From positions 9,266-73,265 of the forward strand of contig JAEZKC010000088.1 of NCBI GenBank assembly GCA_023436205.1: a stretch of 64,000 nt of DNA. Reading direction: 5' to 3'. Source of the stretch: Fibrobacterota bacterium (lineage in GTDB: Bacteria > Fibrobacterota > Chitinivibrionia > Chitinivibrionales > Chitinispirillaceae). The notes beneath the pieces were generated by a model that saw only the letters and a program-made list of their open reading frames with translations, was not told where the DNA came from and ran no database searches. The position numbers and the translations under genes are program-made. This document shows, piece by piece, positions 52,479-61,872 of the stretch (the first letter of the stretch is position 1; the number at the start of each line of letters is the position of its first letter).

Positions 52479-54962
52479 ATGAAAATCAATTCAATCTGGA
52501 AGAAAACTGCATATTTATTCCTTTTTTTAATGGCGGTTGGTCTCTTCTTCGGTATTAGTCGAATCAACTATCTCCTTTTCCATAGCATCTCTGAATCAGT
52601 TTCCTTCACTATAGCTTTCGGTATTTTCGTTGTGACCTGGCATACCCGCAAGGTGACTGCAAATAATTTTTATCTCATAATAGGAGTAGGTTACCTTTTT
52701 ATTGGTGTATTAGATTTTTTTCATCTTCTCTCCTTTAAGGGAATGGGAGTGTTTTCTCCAGATAACGGAAACAGTGCAACTCAGTTCTGGATTGCCGCGC
52801 GGACTTTGGAAACGCTCACGCTCCTTACTTCGACTTTCTTTATAAAAAGAGCGGTCAAGATGTCGCTGGTTTTCCCCTTCTATGTAACCTACTTTCTTAT
52901 TGTATTTCTTTCCATTCATGTTTTTAAGACCTTTCCGGTCTGTCTTGATGAAAATGGGCTGACATTTTTTAAAGTGGCAATGGAGTATATCCTGGCGTTA
53001 CTTCTGGGGCTTTGTCTGATTCGATTTTTTATCTACAGATCGGCTTTTCATAAACAGGTCCTGGGATTGTTGCAATTATCTGTAGCCAGTTTAATTCTGA
53101 CTGGAATGTCATTTACTCTTTATAGAGATCCGTTTGGTTTTTTCAATATGCTGGGTCATATTTTTGAACTGATCAGTTTTGCCTTGGTATATCGTTCTTT
53201 AATTGCTATAAGGCTTGAGCAGCCCTACAATGTGCTTTTTAAGGAGCTTAAAAAGAGTCAACAGGAACTTATCGAATCAAGAAACGAGCTTGAAAACAGA
53301 GTTCATCAGAGAACTGCCGAATTAGAAGATGTAAACCGTGCACTAAAAAGCCAAATTGAAGAGCGACTAATGCAGGAGCAGCGATTACTGCAAAGTGAAG
53401 AACGTTTCAGGGTTGCCCTTAAAAATTCCCGCATCGCGGTTACTCACAGTGACAGGGAATTAAGGTACACCTGGATTCACAGTGATGATCCTGATTTTGG
53501 TGGCAATAACTGGATTGGGAAAACTGATCTGGAGTTGGGTGACCAGGACTTGTTCAAGGTTTTATGGGAAGTAAAGTCAAATGTCATGAGTGGGAAGGCT
53601 GGTATCAATCGTGAAGTTATGATCAGAAAAGGTGGGCAATCCAACCACTTTGAAATAACAGCCGAACCGCTGAGGGATGCAGAAGGGATGATCAGTGGTG
53701 TGACTACCGCCGTTCTCGATATTACGGAGAGAAAGAGAACAGAGGAGCGTCTTCGGGTAAGGCATAATACCCTGGAGGCTGTATATGCCATCGCCACTAC
53801 GTTCAGCGCGTCAAGTGAATCGCTCTTTGATCAGATTGTGCTGAGTATCGCTCGCATTCTGGAGTGCTCATTTTCATCAATCGGTAGAATCCGCGGGGAT
53901 CGGATTCAAACAGTCAGCACGTATGCTAAAGGAGATTTTTTCCATCATGGAGATTTTCCTTTGAACTGTTCTCCCTGTGGTCTGGTTCATCTCAGGAAAG
54001 AGAGCGTACAGTGTTGCGGAGAATTGAAGAAATCTTTCCCGGATAATGAATGTATTCTGGGAAAGAAAGGATTCAGTTCCTATCTGGGAGTTCCGGTTCT
54101 GAATAATCAGGGAGATATACTGGGTGTCATTTGTGTTCTTGATGATCAACAGAAAAAGTTTTCTTCCGAAGAAGTTCATGCTGTGGAGATTTTTGCAGGA
54201 TATGTGGCAAAGGAGTTTGAGCGTGAGCAGATTCAGGAGGAGCTTTTACACTCTCGGGAGATGCAGCTTTTAGGAAGGCTGACTTCGGGTGTAGCACATG
54301 AAGTGAGGAATCCCTTGAATGCGCTGATTGCAGTAACAGAGGCGCTTTTTCAAGATCTGGAAAATAAGGATGATTTCCTGGTTTATAAGGAACATATACG
54401 GACACAGGTTGATCGCCTCAGTCGTCTGATGCAGGATCTTCTTGAGATGGGAAGGCCTTTTGACGAGAGTCGGAGAATGAGGGTTAATCTTTCAGAACTG
54501 ATACTTTCTACCGTTCAGTTGTGGAACAGTTCTGCTCCTCGAAACCACTCTGTGCTTACGGATTTTTCTCCCGGGGCCGAAACTGCAGCTGTAAACGGAG
54601 ACTTTTCAAAGCTTCAGCAGGTGCTTATCAATCTGCTGGATAATGCTTCCCAGCACAGTCCCGAGGGGAGTAGAATAACCGTTCGGCTTGACTTTACTTC
54701 CGGAACTGTTGTCATTGGCGTTACAGATCAAGGGTGTGGTATTGACAAGGAAGTGATGGGCAGAATGTTTGAGCCATTTTTTACAACAAGGAAAAAGGGT
54801 ACTGGCCTGGGGCTCTGTATTGTTAAACAGATTGTGGAACTGCACGGTGGCACAATAGTTGCCCAAAACAACCTTGCGGATTCCGGGGCAATCATGAAAA
54901 TTTGCCTGCCATGTGAGATGGTGGAAGAGAACATTCAGAAAACAGCCGAAGTGGCAATATGA
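52479..54962 (+). CDS. MASE3-type membrane histidine kinase with PAS and GAF
   Basis: 827 residues. The first ~250 residues match the MASE3 membrane sensor pattern (FTIAFGIFVVTWHTRKV, GVLDFFHLLSFKGMGVF, TQFWIAARTLETLTLL), about seven helices. A coiled coil, a PAS unit (~305-420), a GAF domain (~430-590) and a kinase core follow, with H607 in GVAHEVRNPLNALIAV, N box VLINLLDNASQHS, G1 TDQGCGIDKE and G2 GTGLGLCIV. No cognate regulator is adjacent. The stop overlaps the phosphoesterase start as ATGA, so the two are coupled. Confidence 0.9.
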   Translation: MKINSIWKKTAYLFLFLMAVGLFFGISRINYLLFHSISESVSFTIAFGIFVVTWHTRKVTANNFYLIIGVGYLFIGVLDFFHLLSFKGMGVFSPDNGNSATQFWIAARTLETLTLLTSTFFIKRAVKMSLVFPFYVTYFLIVFLSIHVFKTFPVCLDENGLTFFKVAMEYILALLLGLCLIRFFIYRSAFHKQVLGLLQLSVASLILTGMSFTLYRDPFGFFNMLGHIFELISFALVYRSLIAIRLEQPYNVLFKELKKSQQELIESRNELENRVHQRTAELEDVNRALKSQIEERLMQEQRLLQSEERFRVALKNSRIAVTHSDRELRYTWIHSDDPDFGGNNWIGKTDLELGDQDLFKVLWEVKSNVMSGKAGINREVMIRKGGQSNHFEITAEPLRDAEGMISGVTTAVLDITERKRTEERLRVRHNTLEAVYAIATTFSASSESLFDQIVLSIARILECSFSSIGRIRGDRIQTVSTYAKGDFFHHGDFPLNCSPCGLVHLRKESVQCCGELKKSFPDNECILGKKGFSSYLGVPVLNNQGDILGVICVLDDQQKKFSSEEVHAVEIFAGYVAKEFEREQIQEELLHSREMQLLGRLTSGVAHEVRNPLNALIAVTEALFQDLENKDDFLVYKEHIRTQVDRLSRLMQDLLEMGRPFDESRRMRVNLSELILSTVQLWNSSAPRNHSVLTDFSPGAETAAVNGDFSKLQQVLINLLDNASQHSPEGSRITVRLDFTSGTVVIGVTDQGCGIDKEVMGRMFEPFFTTRKKGTGLGLCIVKQIVELHGGTIVAQNNLADSGAIMKICLPCEMVEENIQKTAEVAI

Positions 54963-55438
54963 CAAAAAGTTCGATCGTTATCGGCGTTGTTTCAGACACT
55001 CACGGCTTGTACAGGTCTGAGCTCGATCAGTCGCTTAACGGGGTCGATTTGATTCTTCACGCCGGAGATATTGGAAGCCGGGCTGTCATCGAGCAGCTTT
55101 CACTTATTGCTCCGGTGAGAGCTGTTGCGGGCAATACCGACCGATTCCCATTATCTGAAGAATACCCCGAAACTGATGTTGTTGAAGTCAAAGGAAAATT
55201 AATTTACATAATACATGATTTGAACAAACTTGACATCGATCCGGTTGCGGCTCACATAAGTGTTGTGATAGCGGGGCACAGTCACCAGGCTGCAATTCAA
55301 TACAAAAATGATGTGCTGTTTTTCAACCCGGGAAGTGCTGGTCCAAAACGGTTCAAAACCACTCCCAGTTGTGGAAAACTTCTGATTGAAAATGAGCTTA
55401 TAATTCCAGAGATTTTAATTATCAAACTGGAAAACTAA
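54959..55438 (+). CDS. YfcE/MJ0936-type phosphodiesterase
   Basis: 159 residues. Metallophosphoesterase motifs IGVVSDTHGLYRSEL (Asp-x-His), LILHAGDIGS (GD), RAVAGNTDRFP (GNxD), IIHDLN and VIAGHSHQAAI (GHSH) are all present, giving a complete two-metal site. The enzymes hydrolyse phosphodiesters; the natural substrate is uncertain. It is translationally coupled to the MASE3 kinase gene, which suggests a signalling role for its product, but that is inference. Confidence 0.9.
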   Translation: MTKSSIVIGVVSDTHGLYRSELDQSLNGVDLILHAGDIGSRAVIEQLSLIAPVRAVAGNTDRFPLSEEYPETDVVEVKGKLIYIIHDLNKLDIDPVAAHISVVIAGHSHQAAIQYKNDVLFFNPGSAGPKRFKTTPSCGKLLIENELIIPEILIIKLEN

Positions 55439-56949
55439 AATTGTAACGCATCTTTTAGGTGCCAGTTATAAAATCCTCTTCTCCCCGGTCCCATATCAGA
55501 TGTTTCCAGTAACTTTGCAGCCTGGTCCTTTTTCTTTTTTATAAACTGCACTCTGCGCTGATAATCACCACTCTTGGTGGGAGTATTTCTAAGCAGCAGT
55601 TTTTCTCTTAAAGATTGAAGAAAAACCGGGTAAAACGAAAACTCCTTAAGATCAACTTCCTGGTTCGGTTCAAGATCTTCCGGAGGGAGCGGGTTTATCA
55701 TCCTGTATTGGTATTTGACAAGCGTGGCGTATTTCTCAAGGCTTGGGTTATGAGTGGAGAATTTCCTGATCTTTTGTTTGTAGCGTTCGCCTGTGGAGAA
55801 AAAAGTGAGTTTCTGGGGATGAAAGCATAAAATTTCATCAAGTTCCAAAAAAACATAGAAGGGGTTTTGCGGGTAGCGTGATTGCAGCGTTTTGAAAATT
55901 CTGCTCTTCTCCTCTGCAAGATGTCCATAATAGGGGGATAGGAACTGAATAAGGTATATCTGGGCAACCCCATGAGTGTAATGGCCGCCATACGCGGCAA
56001 GTCTGAGGTACTCCAAGCCTGTATCCAGCGATATGTTTCTGCCGGATATGCTCACAGCTGCTCTGACTAATGCAGGGGCCTTGGCGAGTGCACAATAGAA
56101 GATGCCCAAACCCAGATAGGCGTCCTTTATTGTAGGATCCAATTCCACTTGCCGCTCAAGTAGTTTTAGTGCACCCATTCCCTCAATGGCAGATTCTATT
56201 GGATTTTTGGACATTTTTAAGGTGGCTCTAAAACCCTTGATCCCAGCATGAATCAGCATGTTGGTAGTGGCTACTGAATCGGCCGAAGATGCCGGAATTG
56301 ATAATTCGAGGCCTTTGCTTGAGAGTTTATCTATGTCTTTCAAAAGGTTCTGCAGCGATCGCTCATCTCCGTATTCATTATTCTGTACCTGCATGATTTT
56401 CATGCTGACAAGCAAGAGGTAACTGAGAGCCGGGAGGTTATCCTTTTTCTCCAATCTCTGCATTTTGCGGGCTGTTTTTTCTGCATTCTCCCATTCAAAA
56501 CAGTAAATCTGCTCCACCATTGCTTGAGCCAAACGGTCCTGTTCTTTTGAGATACCGGGATATAAGGGTTTGCTGTTCACTGTAACTGTATTGGAATGCT
56601 TCTTTCTGGCTGCCTTTTTGGTAACTGCTGCGCCCGGATTCTCAGACTGGGGGTTTGTTTCGGCATAATCGGTGGCCTGATCCGAGGAATCGGGGTGCAG
56701 GTCTGATGAATCAGGTTCCGGCAGGGGGAGTTGTAGGAGGCCTAAGCTGTCTTCCAGGGTATCGCAGATTAGTGAGTCGACAGTGAGAGTATCCTGCTCA
56801 ATCGAATCTTGAAACTGTGAAAGGGTATCGGAAAAAAGTGAGGAGTCAAGGCTTGGACTGGAACAATCGTCAAAACCGGATTTTTCAGGAGAGGCCTGTG
56901 AGCTGCAGAAAACAGCAATGATGGTAATAAATACTGAAAATCTGATCAT
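55435..56949 (-). CDS. Secreted TPR-like protein with acidic linker
   Basis: 504 residues. MIRFSVFITIIAVFCSSQAS is a signal peptide. Residues ~25-115 are a low-complexity Asp/Ser/Glu-rich linker (DSSDLHPDSSDQ), then a basic patch, then ~350 residues of helical, TPR-like repeats (AEKTARKMQRLEKKDNLPAL, IKDAYLGLGIFYCALAKAPA). Probably a periplasmic or outer-membrane scaffold. No known family. It converges on the phosphoesterase gene with a 4-base overlap. Confidence 0.65.
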   Translation of the reverse strand: MIRFSVFITIIAVFCSSQASPEKSGFDDCSSPSLDSSLFSDTLSQFQDSIEQDTLTVDSLICDTLEDSLGLLQLPLPEPDSSDLHPDSSDQATDYAETNPQSENPGAAVTKKAARKKHSNTVTVNSKPLYPGISKEQDRLAQAMVEQIYCFEWENAEKTARKMQRLEKKDNLPALSYLLLVSMKIMQVQNNEYGDERSLQNLLKDIDKLSSKGLELSIPASSADSVATTNMLIHAGIKGFRATLKMSKNPIESAIEGMGALKLLERQVELDPTIKDAYLGLGIFYCALAKAPALVRAAVSISGRNISLDTGLEYLRLAAYGGHYTHGVAQIYLIQFLSPYYGHLAEEKSRIFKTLQSRYPQNPFYVFLELDEILCFHPQKLTFFSTGERYKQKIRKFSTHNPSLEKYATLVKYQYRMINPLPPEDLEPNQEVDLKEFSFYPVFLQSLREKLLLRNTPTKSGDYQRRVQFIKKKKDQAAKLLETSDMGPGRRGFYNWHLKDALQF

Positions 56950-57170
56950 AAGCTCTCAATGCGGGTTCACCTTGCCCAAAGGTCTCATATTGAAAAATAT
57001 CAGTTTTTCGGTTAACTGGCAACTTTCTCCGATAATATTGTACTGATTTCCATTCGAGACCACTTCAGTAAGGAAGAGGGCATTTTCCAGAGGTGTTATC
57101 TCAATTTATAGAGCGAATAGAGTAATTTTTCATTGCTGTCACGATTGTTCGGAGTGGGGATCAAATCAAA

Positions 57171-57208
57171 TTGATATAAATTATACAATAAAGTATATTT
57201 TGTATCAA
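57171..57208 (+). promoter_or_regulatory. Promoter inside a palindromic operator of the AbiE-type operon
   Basis: Two 16-base arms (57171-57186 and 57193-57208) match at 14 of 16 positions around AATAAA. The palindrome contains a good promoter: TTGATA (57171-57176), 17-base spacer, TATATT (57194-57199). The start site would be near 57206, four bases before the antitoxin ATG at 57210, which has no ribosome binding site. AbiEi-type antitoxins are known to repress their own promoters by binding inverted repeats. Confidence 0.7.
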
Positions 57209-57209
57209 T

Positions 57210-57806
57210 ATGAAAATAGCGGCAGATATTAAATTCCTGCAAAAGTTTGATTCCGCAATGAATGGGGTTTTTTCCATAAATGACCTCAGAAATTTGCTCA
57301 ATGAACCCAATGATGTTTTGCTGCACAGGAGAATCAAATCTCTGGAAAGATCAGGATTTTTAAGCAGGTTCAAACAGGGGTTTTACACGACTGATTACTT
57401 TAATCCTCTTGCACTTGCATGTCGAATATATCCGGATGCCTATATCAGTCTGGGGACCGTTCTGGCTGAAAATTTGATAATCGGTTCGATTCCGGCTAAA
57501 ACTGTTTATGCAGTACGGCCCGGGCGAAACAAAGAATTTACAAACCGTGATCTGACGCTCTTATATTTAAGTATTCAACCTGAACTGATATTCGGAACAG
57601 AACGAATTAATGGGATAACCAAAGCTTTACCCGAAAAGGCTTTTCTTGACACATTGTATTTTTACCAGAAAGGTTTACCGCTTTCGTTTAATATCTATGA
57701 GGATATTGAAACATCAAAGCTGGATTCCACTAAGATTCTGCTGTGGCTGGAAAGATACAAAAATCCGAAATTCAGAACATTTGTAAAAGGTATTCTGATG
57801 ATATGA
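57210..57806 (+). CDS. AbiEi-type antitoxin/transcriptional regulator
   Basis: 198 residues. The N-terminal winged helix (INDLRNLLNEPNDVLLHRRI, then LERSGFLSRFKQGFYTT) is typical of AbiEi-like antitoxins, followed by the alpha/beta C-domain (YISLGTVLAENLIIG, LPEKAFLDTLYF). In type IV AbiE modules it binds its own promoter and neutralises the toxin without direct contact. The stop overlaps the toxin ATG as ATGA. Near-leaderless start behind the palindromic promoter at 57171. Confidence 0.8.
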   Translation: MKIAADIKFLQKFDSAMNGVFSINDLRNLLNEPNDVLLHRRIKSLERSGFLSRFKQGFYTTDYFNPLALACRIYPDAYISLGTVLAENLIIGSIPAKTVYAVRPGRNKEFTNRDLTLLYLSIQPELIFGTERINGITKALPEKAFLDTLYFYQKGLPLSFNIYEDIETSKLDSTKILLWLERYKNPKFRTFVKGILMI

Positions 57807-58543
57807 GTATGGCTGAAATCGAAGAATTAATGACCAGGGTTATTAATCTTTTTTCAGATTGGTTTCCAACTCATGCGATTTTAAAGGGGGGAATGGAACT
57901 GAGGTTAGCCGATTGTCCTAGATTTACTAATGATCTTGACTACGTGTTTATCCCTTTTAAATCAAAAACCGAAATAAAAGATAAGGTTCTGGAGGCTCTC
58001 TGTTCATTGAGAGATACGAGTGTGACACTTTCAGTTCATTCCAAATGCTTACGATACGTAATATATCAAAATGAAAATCGTATCCAAATTGAAATCAATA
58101 CTGCTGAAAATTGTAGCAGTGAGCCTATGAGTACTGCTTCTTTGGTGGAAAAAACAGGGCTTCCGGTAAAAATAATAAGGGTGATGAGTTGGGACGTTGC
58201 GCTTGCACATAAACTGACCGCATGGAATGAACGTAATCTGATCCGCGATCTATATGATGCTTCATTCATGTATTCCGTTCTCAACGTAAGGCCTGACTTA
58301 CTTACCCTGAAAGATCGCTTGTCTAAAGTTTCATACCGGATCAAAAAAGTTGGGACTGTCAAGTCAATGACTATTGAACAGTTCATTGAAAAACTGAGAA
58401 GCAGTGTTGTCGGAATCACTCAGTCTGATGTCGAAGGAGAATTGCGTGATTTTTTTCCACCAGATCAGCTGCCCGGCTTGCAGAAAAGGATAAGCGTTGG
58501 CATTAATAGTATTGTTAACTGGATTGAAAACTGTGATCACTGA
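57803..58543 (+). CDS. AbiEii-type nucleotidyltransferase toxin
   Basis: 246 residues from the ATG at 57803, ATGA-coupled to the antitoxin; upstream codons in the same frame lie in the antitoxin gene. The nucleotidyltransferase core is LKGGMELRLADC followed by FTNDLDYVF (the GG and DxD-type metal site), and HKLTAWNERNLIRDLYDASF is the C-terminal catalytic motif of AbiEii/MenT-like toxins. Such enzymes modify tRNA or other targets to arrest growth, often against phages. All key residues look intact. Confidence 0.82.
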   Translation: MSMAEIEELMTRVINLFSDWFPTHAILKGGMELRLADCPRFTNDLDYVFIPFKSKTEIKDKVLEALCSLRDTSVTLSVHSKCLRYVIYQNENRIQIEINTAENCSSEPMSTASLVEKTGLPVKIIRVMSWDVALAHKLTAWNERNLIRDLYDASFMYSVLNVRPDLLTLKDRLSKVSYRIKKVGTVKSMTIEQFIEKLRSSVVGITQSDVEGELRDFFPPDQLPGLQKRISVGINSIVNWIENCDH

Positions 58544-58568
58544 ACCAGCAAATATTTCCTCACAAATT

Positions 58569-60704
58569 CTAATCCCTCAAAGCCTGGTAAGCGTTTTCGA
58601 AATCCTTTTCCAGTGAAAGGAACTTTTCCACCAGTTCAGGGTCAAACTGTGTTCCCGCATTTCGTTTTATCTCCTCTACTGCCTTTTCGTGAGGCCATTC
58701 TTCCTTATACGGTCGTTTGCTCCTAAGTGCATCATAAACGTCTGCAATGGCGGTAATGCGTGCAGAAAGTGGGATGGCTTCTCCGATAAGGCCCTTGGGG
58801 TATCCCTTTCCATCGAAACGTTCATGGTGATGCAGCGTAATCGCAGCCACCATCTCCAGTTCGCTGTTCCCCTTCACAATGTTATGACCGAGAATGGTGT
58901 GCTTTTTCATCTCTTCGAATTCATCACTTGTCAGTTTTCGCTCTGCAAGAAGAATGGAGTCAAGAATACCCACTTTACCGATGTCATGCATGGGGGCAAA
59001 TATTTCTATGTCATCGCAGTATTTCTCAGGCTGCCCGAGGCTCTCTGCGATTTTTTTTGCAAAAATCCCTACGCGTCTCATATGATTGCCCGTCTCATTA
59101 TCTCTCAGTTCCGCAAGGCTTGCGATCGTGTGATATAGTTGCGCCTTGGACAGGTTCTCTTTCTTTCGTATGCCGGAAATGTCAATCGGTAAACCGATGA
59201 AGTTCTGAAGACTCCCATTTTCGTTGAAAACACCGTTTATGAGTAGCCGTACCCAGAGAAGCGATCCATCCTTTTTCCGGTTTACGATCATGTTTTCCCA
59301 TGTGCCTGTTTTGGGATCTCTGATCGATTTCCAGAGCTGTTTGAATAATTGGTGGTAGTCTTCTTCGGAGTACCCCAGTTCTTTATAGACGTTGAGACCC
59401 GGGTTTAGTACACTTGGATTTTTCCCAATCACTTCCTCTTTACTGTACCCGTACATATTCAGAAAAGACTCATTCACTTCCAGAATGTTTCCATTTACAT
59501 CTGTAATGACCAGCGGCTGTGAAAGCGACTGAATCGCACTGAAGTAAAGTTCTTTTTCCATCTCTGTCTTCTTGCGCTCGGTAATATCCCTGCAAAAAGC
59601 CATGAGATGACCATCGGGAAGTCGTACCGCTGAAATGGCAATGGGAATAAGGGAGGAATCCTTTCTCCGAAGTACGGTCCTGCCTTTTTGGCGGCCTTTG
59701 CTTTTCAGCTCCTGAAAAATGGATTTCTCCTGCCTCATATTTTCTGGAGGAATAATGTCGAATATTGACTTGCTGAGGAGTTCTTCTCGGGAATAGCCAA
59801 GCATATCACATGCAGACCTGTTTACTTCCAGATAATCACCCTTTTCATTTGCCACAAAGATGCCATCCGGGGCATTATCCACATACTGACGGTATTTGGT
59901 TTCACTTTCGAATAAAGATTGACGGTTTTCAAGACTTTCTATGATAGAGCCGAGAACCCCCGTCAGGGTAACTAAAATTTCGAACGATTCCTCACTGCTG
60001 AGCTGATCGGTTTCATTTTGTGTATGAATTTCTATGGAGCCGCAAACGGTTCCGAATACTTGCAGTTCGCACTGCTCTCTCCACGGATTTTCCCGAAAAC
60101 CCTGTGAATGGTAAGATTGCTCCCCGTAGATTATTCGAGATCCTGTTGCATCGGGGTTTCTCCAGATACTCGGAAGCAGTTTGGCAGTTTTTTCAAGTAT
60201 TTCGGGAATGTTTACATTCCTGTCATGGCTGAGTTTGGATAAATAGACCAGTAAGGACATCATCAGGATTTTCCTGCTGAGGTCTTCTGTCCTTTCGTGC
60301 AGTGCAAGCTCAGACTTTTTTTGCATGGTGATATCTGTAAGGAGCGCTATGAGATGATCTTCCTCTATTTTGATCACTTCAACTTTCACCCACCGGTTTT
60401 GCGGAGTTGGTAATTCAAGTTCGCTTTTTACTCCTTCTCTGAAAACCTTGTGAAATGTACTGCACACAAGTTCCTGTTTGAGAAAAGAACCTGACGGGCA
60501 TTGTCCTATGCTGTAATTTTGAAGGATATCCTTCTTTATACATGTCAGTTTCTCAAAGGCTTCATTGCACTCGCTCAGTCTAAAATCGCACTGCCCGCTT
60601 GAGGCATTAAAAAAAGCGCTGAAAGAGGCAAACCCCAGAGATGTTTGTGAAAAGAGGCGCTTGAAAAGGGTCTTCTCAGGTATTGTTAAAGTTGCGGAGC
60701 TCAT
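58569..60704 (-). CDS. PAS-PAS HD-GYP domain protein
   Basis: 711 residues, no membrane helix. An N-terminal PAS-like sensor (~1-130), a GAF-like segment (~140-260), two PAS/PAC units (~265-385 and ~390-515) and an HD-GYP domain (~520-705) with HD573-574 in APMHDIGKVGILD, the HHHERFDGKGYPKG box near residue 630 and SARITAIADVYDAL. HD-GYP proteins hydrolyse cyclic di-GMP. All catalytic signatures are present. Could set c-di-GMP level in response to the PAS signals. Monocistronic, divergent from the antiporter at 60887. Confidence 0.92.
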   Translation of the reverse strand: MSSATLTIPEKTLFKRLFSQTSLGFASFSAFFNASSGQCDFRLSECNEAFEKLTCIKKDILQNYSIGQCPSGSFLKQELVCSTFHKVFREGVKSELELPTPQNRWVKVEVIKIEEDHLIALLTDITMQKKSELALHERTEDLSRKILMMSLLVYLSKLSHDRNVNIPEILEKTAKLLPSIWRNPDATGSRIIYGEQSYHSQGFRENPWREQCELQVFGTVCGSIEIHTQNETDQLSSEESFEILVTLTGVLGSIIESLENRQSLFESETKYRQYVDNAPDGIFVANEKGDYLEVNRSACDMLGYSREELLSKSIFDIIPPENMRQEKSIFQELKSKGRQKGRTVLRRKDSSLIPIAISAVRLPDGHLMAFCRDITERKKTEMEKELYFSAIQSLSQPLVITDVNGNILEVNESFLNMYGYSKEEVIGKNPSVLNPGLNVYKELGYSEEDYHQLFKQLWKSIRDPKTGTWENMIVNRKKDGSLLWVRLLINGVFNENGSLQNFIGLPIDISGIRKKENLSKAQLYHTIASLAELRDNETGNHMRRVGIFAKKIAESLGQPEKYCDDIEIFAPMHDIGKVGILDSILLAERKLTSDEFEEMKKHTILGHNIVKGNSELEMVAAITLHHHERFDGKGYPKGLIGEAIPLSARITAIADVYDALRSKRPYKEEWPHEKAVEEIKRNAGTQFDPELVEKFLSLEKDFENAYQALRD

Positions 60705-60886
60705 TAAGGTTCCTGTTCAAAAAACATAAAAATAAAGGTAGGCAGATTAGGCGAGTGATGGTGTTAAGAGTATATCACGAATGCAAGTGTGCGGCAAGGG
60801 GATTGTTGATATCGTATAAACCTAATTTTAGCCATTTCTTTTCTCCTCATTTATTTTATGATTCACCTTTACCTTAAAGGAATTCT

Positions 60887-61840
60887 ATGCTAAATGCAGT
60901 TCTCCCTTATGCGTTAATGACTTTTGGATTAGTGCTGCTCTACTTTGGAGCTGAGTGGCTGGTTGGCGGCAGTGCGAAAATGGCCGTTCGGTTTGGAGTA
61001 AAACCTCTTCTGGTAGGATTGACCATAGTCGCTTTCGGCACCAGTGCCCCCGAGCTGGTGGTTAGTGTTCAATCAGCACTGGCTGGTGTTGGAGGGATAG
61101 CGGTCGGAAATGTAGTCGGCTCTAACATAGTAAATATCGGCTTGATCCTAGGCTTGTCCGCAGTGATTTCTCCAATTCATATCACCCGGAAACTTCTGCG
61201 TTTTGATGTTCCAGTGGTGGTTGGTGCATCTTTTCTGGTCTGGTGGATACTGTCTGACGGGGTGGTGAGTGTTCTGGATGGAGTGATTCTCCTGGCACTT
61301 TTTACAACATATATAGGATTTAACATTATATCCGCCAAACGTGAAAAAGATGTGACTCCTCCTGAAATGGAAGAAATACTCACTAAAAAGAAAGATCCGG
61401 TAAGTAAGGATCTGTTTTTTATAATTGCGGGATTGACCTTGCTGGTGATGGGGGCCAGATTGCTTGTTCAGGGTGCTGTGGAGATCGCCACCAGATTCGG
61501 GATCAGCGAAGCGGTGATTGGGCTGACCATCGTTTCCATTGGAACCAGTTTGCCGGAGCTGGCGACATCGATTGTGGCAGCGGTGAAAAAGCAGAATGAC
61601 ATTGCTGTAGGTAATATTATCGGATCCAACCTGTTCAACATATTCTGCATCCTGGGTGTGGCAGGTGTTCTGGGTCCCATTAATTTTGGTGGAATAGAAT
61701 TGCGTGATATCCTGGTGATGCTTGTGCTTGCGGTACTGCTGCTTCCGATGCTCTGGACACGGTTCACGTTACATCGATGGGAAGGGGCCATTTTACTGGC
61801 GATTTATGGAGGATATCTGGTGGCGGTCTGGCCACGATAA
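60887..61840 (+). CDS. Calcium/sodium antiporter (CaCA family), second paralogue
   Basis: 317 residues, about ten membrane helices, with AFGTSAPELVVSVQSAL and GNVVGSNIVNIGL in the first half and SIGTSLPELATSIVAAV and GNIIGSNLFNIFC in the second. The start follows AAAGGAATTCT. Closely similar in protein sequence and layout to the antiporter at 30334, so likely an old gene duplication. It lacks the DUF502 partner. Its stop codon merges into the poly-A stretch that forms the U-tract of the minus-strand RNA described next. Confidence 0.92.
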   Translation: MLNAVLPYALMTFGLVLLYFGAEWLVGGSAKMAVRFGVKPLLVGLTIVAFGTSAPELVVSVQSALAGVGGIAVGNVVGSNIVNIGLILGLSAVISPIHITRKLLRFDVPVVVGASFLVWWILSDGVVSVLDGVILLALFTTYIGFNIISAKREKDVTPPEMEEILTKKKDPVSKDLFFIIAGLTLLVMGARLLVQGAVEIATRFGISEAVIGLTIVSIGTSLPELATSIVAAVKKQNDIAVGNIIGSNLFNIFCILGVAGVLGPINFGGIELRDILVMLVLAVLLLPMLWTRFTLHRWEGAILLAIYGGYLVAVWPR

Positions 61841-61872
61841 AAAAAAACGGCCCCGGTCATAGACCGGAGCCG
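61839..61872 (-). terminator. Strong intrinsic terminator reading on the minus strand
   Basis: CGGCCCCGGTC and GACCGGAGCCG pair at 10 of 11 positions around ATA, and the minus strand continues with nine consecutive T. The T-run includes the two last bases of the antiporter stop codon. The orientation shows that a minus-strand transcript ends here. Confidence 0.8.
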
